From contig NZ_CP109327.1 in NCBI RefSeq assembly GCF_035918155.1, positions 7,316,001 through 7,380,000 on the forward strand: a DNA stretch of 64,000 bases, written 5' to 3'. The first letter of the stretch is position 1. Every line of letters begins with the position of its first letter. The position numbers and the translations under genes are program-made. Origin of the DNA: Streptomyces sp. NBC_01591. GTDB lineage: Bacteria; Actinomycetota; Actinomycetes; Streptomycetales; Streptomycetaceae. The notes beneath the pieces are model-generated. The model did not search any database, had not been told where the DNA came from, and was given only the letters and a program-made list of their open reading frames with translations. Positions 32,582-40,914 of this stretch are shown here, piece after piece.

Positions 32582-32902
32582 GCCGGGCACCACCTGTCCG
32601 CTCACCTGCGGCACGGAGCGGAGCCCGTCACGGTACGGCTGCGGACCGAGCGGAGGGGGGCGGAGGACCGGCTGGTGACCGAGGTCGCGGACAGCGGTCC
32701 GGGTATCGACCCCGCCGTGCTGCCCCATGTCTTCGACCGCTTCTACAAGGCCGACGCCGCCCGCACCCGGTCGGCCGGCAGCGGGCTCGGACTGGCGATC
32801 ACCCAGGAGAACGTACGGCTGCACGGCGGCACCGTGCGCGCCGCGGGCGGGCCCGGGGGCGGCGCGGTGTTCACCGTGGAACTGCCGCTGGAGGGACCGT
32901 GA
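32582..32902 (+). pseudogene. Truncated sensor histidine kinase (ATPase end only)
   Basis: Only the last 100 residues or so of a two-component kinase remain, in frame with the MurJ stop: LSAHLRHGAEPVTVRL, then VTEVADSGPGIDPAVLPHVF (G1 box), DRFYKADAARTRSAGSGLGL (F and G2 boxes), then HGGTVRAAGG. The dimerisation/His box and any sensor are missing, and the N box is damaged. A frame could start at GTG 32675, but it could not bind ATP properly. A lipoprotein gene follows with a 4-base overlap (GTGA), as it does behind complete kinases in relatives. A deletion that removed the regulator and most of the kinase best explains it. Confidence 0.75.
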
Positions 32903-33432
32903 GAGGCGTACGTGCCCTCGGCGCCCTGTTGCCCCTCGTCCTGCTGGCAACCGGGTGCGGGATACGGGCCACGGATGTCGTCGAGGTCGGTGACCCGGCG
33001 ACCGTCGAGGTGGCGCCGGGCCGCGAACAGGGCACGCTGCTCTACTTCGTGTCCTCGTCGTCCGCGAGCCGGCTGATGCCCGTCGTACGGCCCAACGAGG
33101 TGCCGTTGGAGGGAAGTTCCTCGGACAGCGGTACGGAAGTGGCGTGGCGAGGGGCCGACAGGGCGGTCGCGCTGCTCTTCGAAGGGCCGAGCAAGAGCGA
33201 GGCCGCGACCGATCTGCGCACGGAACTTCCGTACCTCCGCGTCGAGTTGACCATCACTGTGGGCCCGAACGGCGTCTGGGTCCGGCTGAACGCACCCGTC
33301 ACCACACTCTCCGAGGTCGCCCGCCAGCAGCTGATCTGCACCGCCGCACAGGCCCGCACCGCGGACCGGGGCGAGGCGGTGAAGGTGACCGGCACCGACG
33401 GTGTCATCGGGCCGGCCCACTGCTCCGTGTGA
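32899..33432 (+). CDS. Exported lipoprotein downstream of the kinase remnant
   Basis: A 177-residue lipoprotein: LPLVLLATGCGIRATDV has a lipobox with Cys20. Mature part: QGTLLYFVSSSSASRLMPVV, ADRAVALLFEGPSKSEAATD, ELPYLRVELTITVGPNGVWV, with two further Cys. Some members of this type have a GerMN-like fold (FEGPSKSE segment), which I consider plausible here. GTG 32899 overlaps the end of the kinase remnant by 4 bases. In relatives this gene is the partner of a two-component system for envelope stress; here its regulator appears lost. Likely outside the membrane. Function unknown. Confidence 0.65.
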   Translation: MRGVRALGALLPLVLLATGCGIRATDVVEVGDPATVEVAPGREQGTLLYFVSSSSASRLMPVVRPNEVPLEGSSSDSGTEVAWRGADRAVALLFEGPSKSEAATDLRTELPYLRVELTITVGPNGVWVRLNAPVTTLSEVARQQLICTAAQARTADRGEAVKVTGTDGVIGPAHCSV

Positions 33433-33484
33433 CCGGAGCGCGTTCCGTTCTCCGCCTCCTGTCCGACCCCGCGCGGCAGGGAAC

Positions 33485-34228
33485 TCAGCCCGTCGCCCGG
33501 TGCGAGTTGCGCGGCGCCGGTGCGGGGGTCTGCGCGGCGCGGGTCACGTCGGCGACGAGCTCCACCACGTCGGGGCCGTACGCCTGCGAGTTGATCACCT
33601 TCAGCAGCAGGCAGAAGGTGCTGTCGCCGTGCTTGCGGGCCAGCTTCTCGTGGTTGCGGGCCAGGTAGCGGGAGGCCGCCTGATTGGTGATCGCCTGCTG
33701 CCCGCAGAACAGGAACACCGGCCGGGCATCCTGACCGGTCGTCAGCCGCGCGAGCACCACGTACTCGGCGACCCCCTTCTCGACCCGGTAGCGCTCCGAA
33801 CCGATCTGGAAGGCGTTGCGGTCCGGACCGGGTTCGGGATCGGTGTTCACCTTCACACCGGGCAGCAGCGAATGGAGATGGGCCGCCATCCGCCGGTTGG
33901 AGACCGGCCCGCCGACACAGAACTCGGTGCGCTCACCGATCCCCTGCTGCGCGATGTCGTGGGAGAGGATCTGCGCGTGTGCCGAGCAGTCCTTGATGAG
34001 TGCGGAGAGTTCCAGCAGGGCGAAGACGTCGTGGCGGTGGACGGAGCCGTCGCCGCTCGCGTCGCGGTTGACGACGAGAAGGCACTCGGAATTGCCCGGC
34101 AGCCCGAAGAACGCCTGCTTGCGGCGGAGCTTGCGGCGCCAGAGACAGGTGCGGGCGATCCAGCCCAGCGAGGCGCTGATGCCGGCGGCTATCACGCCCA
34201 GCACGATATTGCGTACGTCGTCAGTCAT
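33485..34228 (-). CDS. Membrane-anchored conserved hypothetical protein
   Basis: A 247-residue protein. ATG 34228 is preferred to the upstream frame, because the membrane segment (NIVLGVIAAGISASLGWIAR) then lies at the N-terminus. A basic patch (WRRKLRRKQ) follows, so the bulk is cytoplasmic: FFGLPGNSECLLVVNRDASG, FALLELSALIKDCSAHAQIL, EFCVGGPVSNRRMAAHLHSL, then RLTTGQDARPVFLFCGQQAI and TNQAASRYLARNHEKLARKH. The GQQAITNQAASRYL segment looks like a nucleotide-site turn. I recognise the protein as widely conserved in Streptomyces but know no function; it is divergent from the next gene. Confidence 0.65.
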   Translation of the reverse strand: MTDDVRNIVLGVIAAGISASLGWIARTCLWRRKLRRKQAFFGLPGNSECLLVVNRDASGDGSVHRHDVFALLELSALIKDCSAHAQILSHDIAQQGIGERTEFCVGGPVSNRRMAAHLHSLLPGVKVNTDPEPGPDRNAFQIGSERYRVEKGVAEYVVLARLTTGQDARPVFLFCGQQAITNQAASRYLARNHEKLARKHGDSTFCLLLKVINSQAYGPDVVELVADVTRAAQTPAPAPRNSHRATG

Positions 34229-34332
34229 GGGCGGGCATGTTAGCGGGCATCCGGACTCGGCTTCCCGGCGGACCTGACGGGGCGGGCGGCGCGGCGTTAC
34301 CCTGCGCGGACGATCCAGCACTGGAGGTGCGC

Positions 34333-36153
34333 ATGCGACGTTCCGTTGCGCGGAATGTGTCGTTGTCGGCTGTTCTCGCCGCTGTCGTGACGGTCGGGGC
34401 GGCGGCCCCGTCCTCGTCCGCGCCACCGTCGGCGGCACCGTTGGCGGCGCTGCCCAAGTCACCTGTCGCGGTGGGCTACGGAGGGGCGGTCGCCAGTGTC
34501 GACGCGGACGCGTCGGCCGCCGGTATCGAGGTGCTCCGCAGGGGCGGCAACGCGGTGGACGCCGCGGTGGCGACCGCGGCGGCGCTCGGTGTGACGGAGC
34601 CCTACTCGGCAGGGCTCGGCGGAGGCGGCTACTTCGTCTACTACGACGCCAAGAGGCATACCGTGGAGACGATCGACGGCCGGGAGACCGCGCCGCGCAG
34701 CGCGGACTCCTCGCTGTTCCTGGAGAACGGCAAACCGCTCGCCTTCGACGAGGCCGTCACCAGCGGACTGGCCGTGGGCACGCCGGGCACCCCGGCCACC
34801 TGGGACGCCGCGCTCGACACCTGGGGCAGCAAGTCGCTGCGGCAGGTGCTGAAACCGGCCGAGCGGCTGGCCACGGACGGCTTCGTCGTCGACAGCACGT
34901 TCCGCTCGCAGACCGAGGGCAACCAGGCCAGGTTCGCCGACTTCCCGGCGACCAAAAAGCTCTTCCTGCCGGGCGGTCAACTGCCCGTGGTCGGCTCCGT
35001 GTTCAAGAACCCCGACCTTGCGCGCACCTACGAACAGGTGGGCCGCAAGGGCGTCGACGAGTTGTACCGGGGCGAGCTGGCCGACGACGTCGTACGGACC
35101 GTCCGCAATCCGCCCGTCGACCCGAAGTCCACCCGGGTGGTGCGGCCCGGCGACCTCACCGCGAAGGACCTGCGGTCCTACCGGGCGCTGCGACAGGCTC
35201 CCACGAAGGCCCGCTACCGCGGCCTCGACGTGTACGGCATGGCGCCCTCCTCGTCCGGCGGCACGAGCGTCGGCGAGGCGCTCAACATCCTTGAGTCCAC
35301 GGACCTTTCGAAGGCGAGCGAGGCGCGGTATCTGCACCGCTACATCGAGGCGAGCCGGATCGCCTTTGCGGACCGCGGGCGTTGGGTGGGTGACCCGGCG
35401 TTCGAGGACGTGCCGACGCGGGAGCTGCTCGGTCAGCGGTTCGCCGATGCGCGGGAATGCCTGATCAAGGACGACGCGGTGCTGACCAGCCCGCTGGCGC
35501 CGGGCGACCCGAGGCACCCGGCCGACTGCGAGGCCGGTGGAACGGCCGCCCCCACGACGTACGAGGGGGAGAACACCACCCATCTGACCGCGGCCGACAA
35601 GTGGGGCAACGTCGTCGCGTACACCCTGACGATCGAGCAGACCGGCGGCAGCGGCATCACCGTGCCGGGGCGTGGCTTCCTGCTCAACAACGAGCTGACG
35701 GACTTCTCGTTCGCGCCCGCCAACCCCGCGGTCCACGACCCGAACCTGCCCGGTCCGGGCAAGCGCCCGCGCTCGTCCATCTCGCCGACGATCGTGCTGA
35801 AGCACGGCGAGCCGGTGCTGGCCCTGGGCTCGCCCGGTGGTGCCACGATCATCACGACCGTGCTTCAGTCGCTCATCGGCACGGTCGACCGGGGGCTCCC
35901 GCTGGTCGACGCCATTGCGGCGCCGCGCGCCAGCCAGCGCAACTCGGCGACGACGGAGCTCGAACCGGGGCTGTGGAACAGCCCGGTCCGGGCGGAACTG
36001 GAGTCGCTGGGGCACGCCTTCAAGCTCAACCCGGAGATCGGCGCGGCGACGGGTGTGCAGCGACTGCCGGACGGGCGTTGGCTGGCGGCCGCGGAGAAGG
36101 TGCGCCGGGGCGGGGGCTCGGCGATGGTCGTGACGCCGAGCGGCCGCCCGTGA
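34333..36153 (+). CDS. ggt: Secreted gamma-glutamyltransferase
   Basis: A 606-residue periplasmic/secreted enzyme that moves or hydrolyses gamma-glutamyl groups (glutathione-like substrates). A signal peptide is at the start (LSAVLAAVVTVGAAAPSSSA). The protein has GGNAVDAAVATAAALGVTEP, the N-terminal segment IDGRETAPRSADSSLF and the autocleavage site ENTTHLTAADKWGNV: Thr415 becomes the nucleophile of the small subunit. Downstream GSGITVPGRGFLLNNELTDF, KRPRSSISPTIVLKHGEPVL and GSPGGATIITTVLQ are complete. Length is normal. ATG 34333 follows CTGGAGGTGCGC. Confidence 0.9.
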   Translation: MRRSVARNVSLSAVLAAVVTVGAAAPSSSAPPSAAPLAALPKSPVAVGYGGAVASVDADASAAGIEVLRRGGNAVDAAVATAAALGVTEPYSAGLGGGGYFVYYDAKRHTVETIDGRETAPRSADSSLFLENGKPLAFDEAVTSGLAVGTPGTPATWDAALDTWGSKSLRQVLKPAERLATDGFVVDSTFRSQTEGNQARFADFPATKKLFLPGGQLPVVGSVFKNPDLARTYEQVGRKGVDELYRGELADDVVRTVRNPPVDPKSTRVVRPGDLTAKDLRSYRALRQAPTKARYRGLDVYGMAPSSSGGTSVGEALNILESTDLSKASEARYLHRYIEASRIAFADRGRWVGDPAFEDVPTRELLGQRFADARECLIKDDAVLTSPLAPGDPRHPADCEAGGTAAPTTYEGENTTHLTAADKWGNVVAYTLTIEQTGGSGITVPGRGFLLNNELTDFSFAPANPAVHDPNLPGPGKRPRSSISPTIVLKHGEPVLALGSPGGATIITTVLQSLIGTVDRGLPLVDAIAAPRASQRNSATTELEPGLWNSPVRAELESLGHAFKLNPEIGAATGVQRLPDGRWLAAAEKVRRGGGSAMVVTPSGRP

Positions 36154-36207
36154 CGGTGGGCGGCCTCCGGCCGCGATCGATGACGATGCGTCAATAGCGT
36201 TCCGTAC

Positions 36208-36247
36208 GGGGCTGGTTCCTTGTGTTCATTAACGAGGAACCAGCCCC
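36208..36247 (+). terminator. Terminator after ggt
   Basis: GGGGCTGGTTCCT (36208-36220) and AGGAACCAGCCCC (36235-36247) make a perfect 13-base stem. It ends the gamma-glutamyltransferase transcript. Confidence 0.75.
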
Positions 36248-36329
36248 ATGGTCTTGACGGAGGCATCCGCCCGGGGCCATGTTGTGCGCGTCGGTAAGGA
36301 AGGTTTCCTAATGGAAGGGCACCCCCACT

Positions 36330-37031
36330 GTGCGTACCAGAACGCTCGCCCTCGCCGCCGCTTCCGGCGCCGCCCTGCTCGCGGCCGTCACCCTGACCCC
36401 GGCCGCCCACGCCGGTCCGGTCCGGGCCGGAGCGGACCTCAAGGAGGGCTCCGTCAGCGCGGCCGATCTGCTGGCCAAGGTCACCTCGTGTTCGCAGATA
36501 TCCAACGGCAAGTACCGTACGGACGAGGAGACTTCGGCAACCATCCCGGTCTGCGGCAAGAACGGCGCCGTGTTCTGGAAGGCCGACATGGACATCGACT
36601 GCGACGGCGAGATCACCACCGCCTGCAACGAGGACACCGACCCGTGGTTCCAGAACGGGACGGCGTTCGAGACCTCCGCCGGAAAGCCCCTGAACGCCGA
36701 GAAACTGCCGTACGTCGTCGTCCCGAGCGTCAGCAGCATCTGGAACTTCGGCGATGCCGGAATCAAGGGCGGTGGCGTCGTCGCCGTCATCTACAACAAC
36801 AAGGTCGAGTACGCGGTCGTCGGCGATACCGGCCCCAACAGGATCATCGGTGAGGCCTCGTACGCCACCGCCGAGGCCCTCGGTATCGACCCCGATCCGG
36901 AGACCGGTGGCGCGGAATCCGGCGTCACCTACATCCTGTTCAAGAACTCCAAGGTGTCGCCGATCGAGAGCCACAGTGCCGCCGTCACCGCCGGCGACGC
37001 CCTCGCCAAGCAGTTCATCCAGAACAACTAG
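36330..37031 (+). CDS. Secreted chitosanase-like protein (GH75 type)
   Basis: A 233-residue exported protein; TLALAAASGAALLAAVTLTP and AAHAG give a signal peptide cut near residue 28. The mature protein resembles GH75 chitosanases: LLAKVTSCSQISNGKYRTDE, SATIPVCGKNGAVFWKADMD, IDCDGEITTACNEDTDPWFQ and then ALPYVVVPSVSSIW (here KLPYVVVPSVSSIWNF) with GGVVAVIYNNKVEYAVVGDT and YATAEALGIDPDPETGG. The acidic DMDIDCDG is the proposed catalytic place in the family. Expected to cut chitosan outside the cell. GTG 36330 has GGAAGGG upstream. Not all GH75-like proteins are active. Confidence 0.75.
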   Translation: MRTRTLALAAASGAALLAAVTLTPAAHAGPVRAGADLKEGSVSAADLLAKVTSCSQISNGKYRTDEETSATIPVCGKNGAVFWKADMDIDCDGEITTACNEDTDPWFQNGTAFETSAGKPLNAEKLPYVVVPSVSSIWNFGDAGIKGGGVVAVIYNNKVEYAVVGDTGPNRIIGEASYATAEALGIDPDPETGGAESGVTYILFKNSKVSPIESHSAAVTAGDALAKQFIQNN

Positions 37032-37100
37032 GGCCGCTCGTTCGGCTCATGCCGGGCTCGCGTGCCCCGGTCCCTGATCCGGCCTGATCCAAACCAAAGA

Positions 37101-37125
37101 CCCTGGGGCCGGACGGACCCCAGGG
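37101..37125. terminator. Bidirectional terminator between chitosanase and map
   Basis: CCCTGGGG (37101-37108) and CCCCAGGG (37118-37125) pair perfectly between two converging genes. AAAGA lies on the left side and GCGTCAC on the right. Confidence 0.65.
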
Positions 37126-37127
37126 CG

Positions 37128-37895
37128 TCACAGCGCGGTCAGGATGCGCGGGCCGTCGTCGGTGATCGCCACCGTGTGCTCGGCGTGCGCGGCACGGCTG
37201 CCGTCGGACGTGCGCAGTGTCCAGCCGTCCCGGTCCGGATGGAAGGCGTCCTTGCCGCTGCCGATCAGCATCGGCTCGATCGCCAGCACCATCCCGTGCC
37301 GCAACGGCATGCCGCGGCCCGGTCGTCCCTCGTTGGGGACGGCCGGGTCCTCGTGCATCGACCGGCCCACGCCGTGGCCCCCGAACCCTTCCGGAATGCC
37401 GTACCCCGCGTTGCGGCAGACCGTGCCGATCGCATGCGCGATGTCGCCGATCCGATTGCCGACGACCGCCGCAGCGATGCCCGCCGCCAGCGCCTCGAAG
37501 GCCGTCTCGACCAGGCGGGTGTCGGCGGGCCGGGCGCGGCCGACGGTGAAACTGATCGCCGAGTCGCCGGCCCAGCCGCCCAGCGTCGCGCCCGCGTCGA
37601 TGCTCACCAGATCGCCGTCGCGCAGCCGCTGGTCGGTCGGGATGCCGTGCACGATCGCGTCATTGACCGACGCGCAGATCACGGCGGGGAAGGGGGTGGG
37701 CGCGAAATGCGGCCGGTAGTTCAGGAAGGGTGACCCGGCGCCGGCGTCACGCAGGACCCCGCGGGCCACCTCGTCCAGTTCGCGCAGGGAGATGCCGACC
37801 TTCGCGGCCTCCCGCACGGCGGTCAGAAGTTGCGCCACGACCCGGCCGGTCTCGCGCATGGCTTCGATGGATGTGTCTGTCTTGAGCTGCACCAT
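37128..37895 (-). CDS. map: Methionine aminopeptidase, type I
   Basis: A 255-residue cytoplasmic metalloenzyme removing N-terminal Met. Metal ligands are seen in SIDAGATLGGWAGDSAISF (two Asp), FGGHGVGRSMHEDP (His), LAIEPMLIGSG (Glu) and the final AEHTVAITDDGP (Glu). VKTDTSIEAMRETGRVVAQL-type N-terminus (here LKTDTSIEAMRETGRVVAQL) is typical for the short class without a zinc-finger extension. Streptomyces usually have a housekeeping copy with the secY operon, so this is probably a second, regulated copy; it is divergent from an HTH gene across 41 bases with a palindrome in it. Confidence 0.9.
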   Translation of the reverse strand: MVQLKTDTSIEAMRETGRVVAQLLTAVREAAKVGISLRELDEVARGVLRDAGAGSPFLNYRPHFAPTPFPAVICASVNDAIVHGIPTDQRLRDGDLVSIDAGATLGGWAGDSAISFTVGRARPADTRLVETAFEALAAGIAAAVVGNRIGDIAHAIGTVCRNAGYGIPEGFGGHGVGRSMHEDPAVPNEGRPGRGMPLRHGMVLAIEPMLIGSGKDAFHPDRDGWTLRTSDGSRAAHAEHTVAITDDGPRILTAL

Positions 37896-37905
37896 GCCAA
37901 TTACT

Positions 37906-37924
37906 ATACCGGTCTCAGTGGTAT
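37906..37924. promoter_or_regulatory. Operator-like palindrome between map and the HTH gene
   Basis: ATACC (37906-37910) and GGTAT (37920-37924), 9 bases apart, lie inside the 41-base space between the divergent starts (TATACC versus AATACC when extended). The HTH protein beside it is the obvious candidate to bind. Both promoters must overlap this site. Confidence 0.5.
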
Positions 37925-37936
37925 TAGAATGACGGC

Positions 37937-38206
37937 ATGGTACGAACCCCCCTGACCCCGGAAGAGCGCCGTCGCGGCGAACGCCTCGGAGTGCTGCTCC
38001 GTGAGGCGCGCGGCGGACGCAGCATGGTCGAGATCGCGGCGAGCGCCGGAATCTCCGCCGAGACGCTGCGCAAGATCGAGACGGGCCGCGCCCCCACCCC
38101 CGCCTTCTTCACGGTCGCGGCGCTGGCCGGGGCGCTCGGACTGTCGATGGACGAGATCCTCACCCGCTGCGCCCCGGAGCCGGACGTGGTGCCGCTGGCC
38201 GGGTAG
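37937..38206 (+). CDS. XRE-family regulator divergent from map
   Basis: An 89-residue HTH protein: MVRTPLTPEERRRGERLGVL, LREARGGRSMVEIAASAGIS, AETLRKIETGRAPTPAFFTV, AALAGALGLSMDEILTRC. The HTH is complete (MVEIAASAGISAETLRKIE). Single domain, dimeric. Such a gene is often found beside a second map in Streptomyces as far as I recall, so it probably controls map and itself through the palindrome between them. A hairpin follows its stop. Confidence 0.85.
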   Translation: MVRTPLTPEERRRGERLGVLLREARGGRSMVEIAASAGISAETLRKIETGRAPTPAFFTVAALAGALGLSMDEILTRCAPEPDVVPLAG

Positions 38207-38229
38207 GGTCTGACTGCATTCCCCGTCGC

Positions 38230-38262
38230 CGCGCTTCGACCGCATCGTGGTCGAAAAGCGCG
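38230..38262 (+). terminator. Hairpin after the HTH gene
   Basis: CGCGCTTCGACC and GGTCGAAAAGCGCG pair around GCATCGT with a single bulged A, between the HTH gene and the next gene on the same strand. Confidence 0.6.
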
Positions 38263-38339
38263 CGTAGCCGTGCCGTAACACGGCTGATGTCCAATGCCTG
38301 CGGACTGGAAGGCTCCGGTCGACGTCGGCGAGGGCAGAG

Positions 38340-39656
38340 ATGACTGAGCGTCAATATGCTTGGGAAGTACGGGAGTTCACGCAGTACCTCCGGGATGTCG
38401 TGGCGCTGCTGGACCCCGGCAGCGGCTGGTACGGACTCTTCTGCCGGCGTGATCCTGCCGGGATGCGCGCCTGTCTCGACGGCGCCGAGATTCCGCCCTG
38501 GGACGTGATGGAGTCGCTCTTCCGCGATCTGGCGGCCATGCGCGGCACGGCGTTCGCGCAGCGCGAGTCGGTGCGGGCCGCCGGGCTGTACGCCGCCTCG
38601 GTGGCCGCCCACGACCGTCGCCCGGGCGGGCGGCAGCTGCTCGACGAGCGGCTGGAGCTGATGCAGCGGGAGCGGGCGCACGCTGCCCAGCGGCTCCGGG
38701 CCGCCGGTGCGGGCGGTGCGACGCCCCCGGACATGGAGGCGGTCGCCTGGGCCAGGGACGACCACGAACGGGCCACGGCCCGCTGCTCGGAGCTGCGCGG
38801 ACGCCTGGCGGCGCTGGCGGTGCCGAAGGGCCCGGTCCGTACGGAGGAGCCGGACCGGGCCGGGGAGGCCGAACCGGTGCGCGGCCCGGATCTCCCGCCT
38901 TCCGTCGCCCCCCGGTCACCTGCCCCCCGGCGCAGGAAGCCACGCGGTGCCCGGTTCGCGGGCCTCGATGTCGCCGACGATGCCGATGCCCCGTTCGTGA
39001 CCGCCTCCGTCCTGCCCCTCCCGCCGACCACCGCCGCCGTGCCACGCGGAGCCCGCTTCGCCGCCGCCCCGGCCGGCGACGACACGTCCGCGGCCCCTGC
39101 CCGCGCCGCCGCCCCGGACCCGGAGGTCCGCCGGGCCGCCGCGGGGGTCGTCGAACGGCTGCTCCGGCTGCGGGCCGGAGGCCGCAGTGGCGAGGCGCAT
39201 GTCGTGCTCTGCGAGGCGGCAGGCTGGCCCGCGGACCGGCTGCCGGTACTCGCCGTCGAGCTGCATCGCGCGGGCCTCGATGCGGACTGGGCCACCCTGC
39301 TGTGGGAGGTGGCCTCGCTGCCGCCCGCCGAACTGGCCGCGGTGGCAGGCGCGTTGGATGCCTCGGGGCGCCCCGACGACTGCGGGCAGCTGCTTCGCCA
39401 GGGCGTGGCGAGGCCGGCCGGGGAGATCGCCGATGCGGTGGTGGCCCTGGAGCGAGCCGGGCAAAGGGCGCAGGCGCAGGCACTGCTGGGCGCCTTCATC
39501 CGCGTACGGACTCCGCAGGACGCGGCGCGGGTCGCGGCGGGCGATCCGCGCCATCTCGTACCGCAGGTGCTGGCCGCGGCCCGAGCGATGTCGCCGGCCA
39601 GGGAGCGGGATGTCGTGCACGCCCTGCGGGTGGCGGGCATCGCGGGCGCGCCCTGA
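38340..39656 (+). CDS. Conserved hypothetical protein with helical repeats
   Basis: A 438-residue protein in three parts: an N-terminal domain (YAWEVREFTQYLRDVVALLD, GWYGLFCRRDPAGMRACLDG, IPPWDVMESLFRDLAAMRG) which looks like a ligand or regulator-binding helical domain, a Pro/Arg/Ala-rich disordered middle (about residues 165-260), and a C-terminal helical repeat domain (VVERLLRLRAGGRSGEAHVV, LAVELHRAGLDADWATLLWE, LLRQGVARPAGEIADAVVAL). Members of this type are found in most Streptomyces; the middle is sometimes misnamed tegument protein because of its low complexity. Cytoplasmic. I know no function. A perfect hairpin follows. Confidence 0.7.
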   Translation: MTERQYAWEVREFTQYLRDVVALLDPGSGWYGLFCRRDPAGMRACLDGAEIPPWDVMESLFRDLAAMRGTAFAQRESVRAAGLYAASVAAHDRRPGGRQLLDERLELMQRERAHAAQRLRAAGAGGATPPDMEAVAWARDDHERATARCSELRGRLAALAVPKGPVRTEEPDRAGEAEPVRGPDLPPSVAPRSPAPRRRKPRGARFAGLDVADDADAPFVTASVLPLPPTTAAVPRGARFAAAPAGDDTSAAPARAAAPDPEVRRAAAGVVERLLRLRAGGRSGEAHVVLCEAAGWPADRLPVLAVELHRAGLDADWATLLWEVASLPPAELAAVAGALDASGRPDDCGQLLRQGVARPAGEIADAVVALERAGQRAQAQALLGAFIRVRTPQDAARVAAGDPRHLVPQVLAAARAMSPARERDVVHALRVAGIAGAP

Positions 39657-39687
39657 GGCCTGTCCGTCGGAGCAGGGCGGACAGGCC
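39657..39687. terminator. Terminator between convergent genes
   Basis: GGCCTGTCCG (39657-39666) and CGGACAGGCC (39678-39687) form a perfect 10-base stem overlapping the stop region, between a plus-strand gene and the Rieske gene on the minus strand. Confidence 0.7.
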
Positions 39688-39705
39688 CCTTGCCCTTCGT
39701 TCGGA

Positions 39706-40857
39706 TCAGGCCGGATCGTGGGATGGGCGCTCGACGTGATTGTTGAGCCGCGTCGCCGGGTCCATTCCCGGCGGTGGTGGGTAGAACCGCCGGGCCCAGC
39801 GCCGGAACGGACCGATCGGGCCGTCGCCGGGAGCGAGTCGCGGTGGTTGCTGGTACTGCTTGTGATGCCAGATCGGGAAGTCCGCGGCGGTGAACTCACA
39901 ACTGGACCGGAAGACGGCGCCGTCCAGCAGCCTGGCCGCGGTCCGGCTCACCGCACGTGCGAGCGGGGCCGGCAGCCGGCCCGGCTCGGCGAAGGAGATG
40001 CGGTTGCGCTGCCGGAACTGCATCCGGTTGGGCGCGATCGCCGTCGGCATCACCATCGTGCACATCCGCAGGCCCAGCCGGGGCGTGTGCACGTCGGCGT
40101 GCAGACAGCCGAGTCCGTAACCGTCCACATCCACGTCCACGACGAAGCTGCCCAGCAGCGGCGCCGACTCGTGGGCCCGCATGGACACGTGGAACGTGGC
40201 ATCGTCGTAGACCACGGGTCCGCCGATCTCGGCCTTGTCCCAGCCGTGCAGGGTGGCGAAGTGCCCGAGGTCCACCGAGTTCTCGATGACTTCCTGGACA
40301 TTGCCGGCCAACTCCCAGGCGGCGCTGCGGGCGGGCCGGTGACCGATCTCGTGCCAGGTGGGGATGAACCAGTCCGGAGCCCGGCCGTCGTGGTGCCGCC
40401 AGACGAACACGGCTCCGTTGACCTCGTGCACCGGCAGCTGCGACAACGGCGACCTCGGCGGCGTCGTGTCGTAGCCGGTACGCACACACGTGCCGTCCGG
40501 GCCGAACGCGAAGAAGTGGAAGGGGCATACGAGATCGTCCCCGTCGACCTTCGCCAGCCCGAGATGGGCGCCCAGGTGCGGGCAGTACGGACGGATGGCG
40601 CGGACCGCCCCCGTGCCGAGCCGGTACAGCACCACGTCCTCACCCGCCAGCGGCCGGGTGAGGACGGTGCCCGGCCGCAGCTCTTCGGAGAACGCCAGCG
40701 CGGACCAGCCGCTCGGACAGGGCAGGGCGGGCGCGCCCGCGGTGTCGGCCGGTGTCGGCCCCTCGCTGATGGCGCGCCCGTACTCGCGTGACAGTCCCAC
40801 CACGTCCCCTTCCGGAATCAGGTCACCTGGAGACTGCCCAGACCTCTCCGAGATCAT
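39706..40857 (-). CDS. Rieske non-haem iron oxygenase (KshA-like)
   Basis: A 383-residue terminal oxygenase. The Rieske 2Fe-2S centre is CPHLGAHLGLAKVDGDDLVC followed by PFHFFAFGPDGT, that is C-x-H and C-x2-H spaced as usual. The catalytic iron site is ENSVDLGHFATLHGWDK with two His and Asp (NSVDLGHFATLH). The overall length and LSREYGRAISEG start resemble KshA-type steroid 9-alpha-hydroxylases and cholesterol 7-desaturase-like proteins; substrate is open. It needs an external reductase, not found here. It lies 42-57 bases downstream of an aminotransferase gene on the same strand. Starts are ATG 40857 or GTG 40872; neither has a clear ribosome binding site. Confidence 0.85.
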   Translation of the reverse strand: MISERSGQSPGDLIPEGDVVGLSREYGRAISEGPTPADTAGAPALPCPSGWSALAFSEELRPGTVLTRPLAGEDVVLYRLGTGAVRAIRPYCPHLGAHLGLAKVDGDDLVCPFHFFAFGPDGTCVRTGYDTTPPRSPLSQLPVHEVNGAVFVWRHHDGRAPDWFIPTWHEIGHRPARSAAWELAGNVQEVIENSVDLGHFATLHGWDKAEIGGPVVYDDATFHVSMRAHESAPLLGSFVVDVDVDGYGLGCLHADVHTPRLGLRMCTMVMPTAIAPNRMQFRQRNRISFAEPGRLPAPLARAVSRTAARLLDGAVFRSSCEFTAADFPIWHHKQYQQPPRLAPGDGPIGPFRRWARRFYPPPPGMDPATRLNNHVERPSHDPA

Positions 40858-40914
40858 CGCGGTATGCCGCACATCACCCGAACGGGAGGAAAAGTGGAGG
40901 AAGTTGACGAGTGG

